Origin: Arhodomonas sp051195215
Lineage (GTDB): Bacteria; Pseudomonadota; Gammaproteobacteria; Nitrococcales; Nitrococcaceae
Direction of reading: 5' to 3'
DNA length: 64,000 bases
Assembly (NCBI RefSeq): GCF_051195215.1
Contig: NZ_JBNAZM010000012.1
Span: 56,680 to 120,679 of the forward strand
The notes beneath the pieces were generated by a model, which did not search any database, was not told the DNA's origin, and saw nothing but the letters and a program-made list of their open reading frames with translations. The position numbers and the translations under genes are program-made. Positions 62,527 through 64,000 of this stretch are shown in pieces. Position 1 is the first letter of the stretch; each line of letters starts with the position of its first letter.

Positions 62527-63480
62527 ATGCTTGAAACAAGAACCCGAACCATCACCACCCTGCTCGGCCTGACCCTGCTCGGCGCCAGTACGAGCGCCGG
62601 CGCCCACGGCAGCCTGAGCGCCCCCATGAGCCGCCAGTACGCCTGCTTCCAGGACGGACCGGAGTCTCCGAGCTCGCCTTCCTGCCAGGCACTCGGCACG
62701 GCCATCTACGACTGGAACGGCGTGCGCATGGACGGGGTCTTCGACCTCTACCGGGAGAATATCCCCGACGGGGAACTATGCAGCCTGGGTATCCCGAAGT
62801 TCGAACCGCTGGACGAGATGCCGGGCGACTTCCCGAGCACCGTCATGGCGCCCGGTACCCACAAATTCACCTACTACCCCACGGCCGTTCACGCCACCAA
62901 GCGCATCGCGCTGTTCATCACCCGCGACGGCTATGATCGCACGCAGCCCCTCGGATGGGAGTCCCTCGAGTCCGAGCCGTTCTGCACCGTCGCCGACAGT
63001 GCGCTCAGCCTCGACGACGACGGCCGCTGGCGCTTCTCCTGTACCGTGCCCGCCGAGAAGTCCGGCAACCATGTCATCTACACCATCTGGCAGACCGATA
63101 ACGGCACGGGCGAGATATTCGGTGGTTGCAGCGACGTCTTCGTCAGCAGCGACGGAACCGGCGATCCCGGCGACGGGGACGGCGGTACCGACATCCCGGC
63201 ATGGAACCCCGACCAGGTCTATGACGAGGCCGGTCAGGTAGTGCGCTACGAGGGCGCGAAGTACCGTAACCGCTGGTGGACCCAGGGCGACAACCCCGCG
63301 ACCGCGCCCGTGTGGGAGCGACTGGACACCGGTGACGGCGGCCTGCCCGCGTGGAGTACGGAAACCACCTACACCGCCGGTGACCGTGTGGAACACGATG
63401 GTAACCAGTGGGAGGCGCGTTGGTGGAACCAGGGGCAAGTGCCTTCCAGTGATCCCGACGGGCCCTGGAAGCAGCTCTGA
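62527..63480 (+). CDS. Secreted AA10 lytic polysaccharide monooxygenase with two CBM5/12 modules
   Basis: The 317-residue protein has a signal peptide (1-26) cleaved in SAGA-HG, exposing H27, the first ligand of the copper histidine brace. The second ligand is probably H122 in YPTAVHATKRIALF, and the axial Phe is in EIFGGCSDVFV. The AA10 core spans about 27-205 with several Cys pairs. After a Gly/Asp-rich linker there are two CBM5/12 modules (about 222-262, WNPDQVYDEAGQVVRYEGAKYRNRWWTQGDNP and 275-317, WSTETTYTAGDRVEHDGNQWEARWWNQG). It oxidatively cleaves chitin or cellulose; the chitin-type modules favour chitin. I chose the ATG at 62527, directly before the signal peptide. Confidence 0.92.
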   Translation: MLETRTRTITTLLGLTLLGASTSAGAHGSLSAPMSRQYACFQDGPESPSSPSCQALGTAIYDWNGVRMDGVFDLYRENIPDGELCSLGIPKFEPLDEMPGDFPSTVMAPGTHKFTYYPTAVHATKRIALFITRDGYDRTQPLGWESLESEPFCTVADSALSLDDDGRWRFSCTVPAEKSGNHVIYTIWQTDNGTGEIFGGCSDVFVSSDGTGDPGDGDGGTDIPAWNPDQVYDEAGQVVRYEGAKYRNRWWTQGDNPATAPVWERLDTGDGGLPAWSTETTYTAGDRVEHDGNQWEARWWNQGQVPSSDPDGPWKQL

Positions 63481-63601
63481 CGCGGTCGCGCCGGGCGGGC
63501 GCCCCCGTCCGGCGCCGCCGCCGATCAAGCATCGCCCCCCCCCTTGCATTCCCGCAGGATCGACGGCAGCTCCCCTACCGTGCGATGAAGCGGGAGGTGC
63601 T

Positions 63602-63922
63602 ATGCAGCTCGAACTCAACACCGGCGAAGGCATGGAGACATCCCCGGCGCTCGAACGCCACGTCCGCGACAAACTCGCGGGGGTGGAACGACGCTTCGGC
63701 GAACGGGTCACGCGCGTCGAGGTCTACCTCAAGGACACCAATGCCGGCAAAGGCGGTGTGGACACCGTCTGCACCATCGAGGCACACCCGGCAGGCCTGT
63801 CGCCGGTGGTGGTGGAAGCGGAAGCGATCGACGCTTATACGGCGACCCATGAAGGGGCACGGAAGCTGGAAAAAGCCCTGGAGACCCGCATCGCCCGGGC
63901 ACAGGCGCGTAACGCTTACTAA
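63602..63922 (+). CDS. HPF/RaiA-family ribosome hibernation protein
   Basis: The 106-residue protein reads MQLELNTGEGMETSPALERHVRDKLAGVERRF and has the beta-alpha-beta-beta-beta-alpha fold of the ribosome hibernation family, with RVEVYLKDTNAGKGGVDTVCTIEAHPAGLSPVVVEAEAIDAYTATHEGARKLEKAL. The short form lacks the C-terminal dimerisation domain. It probably binds the 30S A/P sites in slow growth. GGAGG lies just before the start. Its last codons and stop overlap the tip of an inverted-repeat element. Confidence 0.88.
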   Translation: MQLELNTGEGMETSPALERHVRDKLAGVERRFGERVTRVEVYLKDTNAGKGGVDTVCTIEAHPAGLSPVVVEAEAIDAYTATHEGARKLEKALETRIARAQARNAY

Positions 63923-64000
63923 GCTTCTCAGAAGTATTGTCATGCGTCAGCCGGTCTGTGCGCCGATGGGGCAAGGCGCGAGGCGCGCCGTGTAGCCGGG
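63916..64000. repeat. End of a second copy of the inverted-repeat element seen at 43631
   Basis: The first 35 bases (from TTACTAA, covering the HPF stop codon) match the inverted right end of the element at 43631-43786 at 32 of 35 positions, including the TATTGTCATG core. The sequence then continues in a GC-rich stem region to the window edge, so the other end is not visible. Confidence 0.75.

Overview
The window is a 64 kb piece of a GC-rich bacterial chromosome with tightly packed genes. The gene content (cbb3 oxidase operon with CcoG/CcoI, FNR-type boxes, CioAB oxidase, PhoX, MltF, ThiI, PhoQ-like kinase, AMP nucleosidase, HDOD and CheV proteins) points to an aerobic or microaerobic, motile gammaproteobacterium. 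An Ectothiorhodospiraceae-like halophile (Arhodomonas/Aquisalimonas type) is my best guess, but this is inferred from overall impression and not from a marker gene. There is no prophage, CRISPR array or intact insertion sequence. The region is mostly ordinary chromosome with a few small palindromic repeats and two decayed genes.

Layout. 0-2.7 kb: a partial PmtA-like methyltransferase and a convergent Tat-exported PhoX phosphatase. 2.8-13.2 kb: hemN diverging from a complete ccoNOQP-(2TM protein)-ccoG-fixH-ccoI-ccoS-TauE/SafE operon, with two FNR/ANR-type boxes between them. 13.2-16.0 kb: a sigma-54-type promoter, a small basic protein and an unusual fusion of a Clp1-type polynucleotide kinase with an RNase Z-like metallo-beta-lactamase domain. 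16-21.6 kb: a MarR/membrane-protein pair, a chemoreceptor remnant, a TetR regulator facing an isochorismatase-like hydrolase and an HXXEE membrane protein, a duplicated DUF2845 protein and CsaA. 22-29 kb: tRNA-Ser(CGA), mltF, metY, a CoA-binding protein, recQ, an HPF-like protein and an EAL-HDOD protein. 29-36 kb: lipid catabolism (acyl-CoA ligase, MarR, enoyl-CoA hydratase, acyl-CoA dehydrogenase) and a ClC transporter.

36-40 kb: an M23 peptidase and a Zur-ZnuACB zinc uptake cluster. 40-42.4 kb: a secreted M4 metalloprotease; a perfect CRP-type site lies in the long leader region. 42.4-46.4 kb: thiamine-binding protein, glycine-zipper lipoprotein-like protein, PepSY protein, a 156 bp inverted-repeat element, a PhoP/PhoQ-like two-component pair and a dual-specificity phosphatase. 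46.5-50.6 kb: a broken DksA/TraR gene, an M20 peptidase, a second type of palindromic repeat, thiI and a DUF502 protein. 50.6-55 kb: cioBA, DUF423 and an aminotransferase. 55-62 kb: chemoreceptor, CheV, LysE exporter, AMP nucleosidase and HDOD-GAF protein. 62-64 kb: a secreted AA10 lytic polysaccharide monooxygenase with two chitin-binding modules, an HPF-family protein, and one end of the same inverted-repeat element seen at 43.6 kb.

The candidate for a new system is the sigma-54 promoter plus small basic protein plus Clp1-MBL fusion at 13.5-16.0 kb. It combines a predicted RNA 5'-end kinase and a predicted RNA 3'-end nuclease in one chain, under a promoter class known to drive the rtcBA RNA-repair operon in enterobacteria. 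The domain assignments rest on motifs read by eye; the RNA-repair role is inference.
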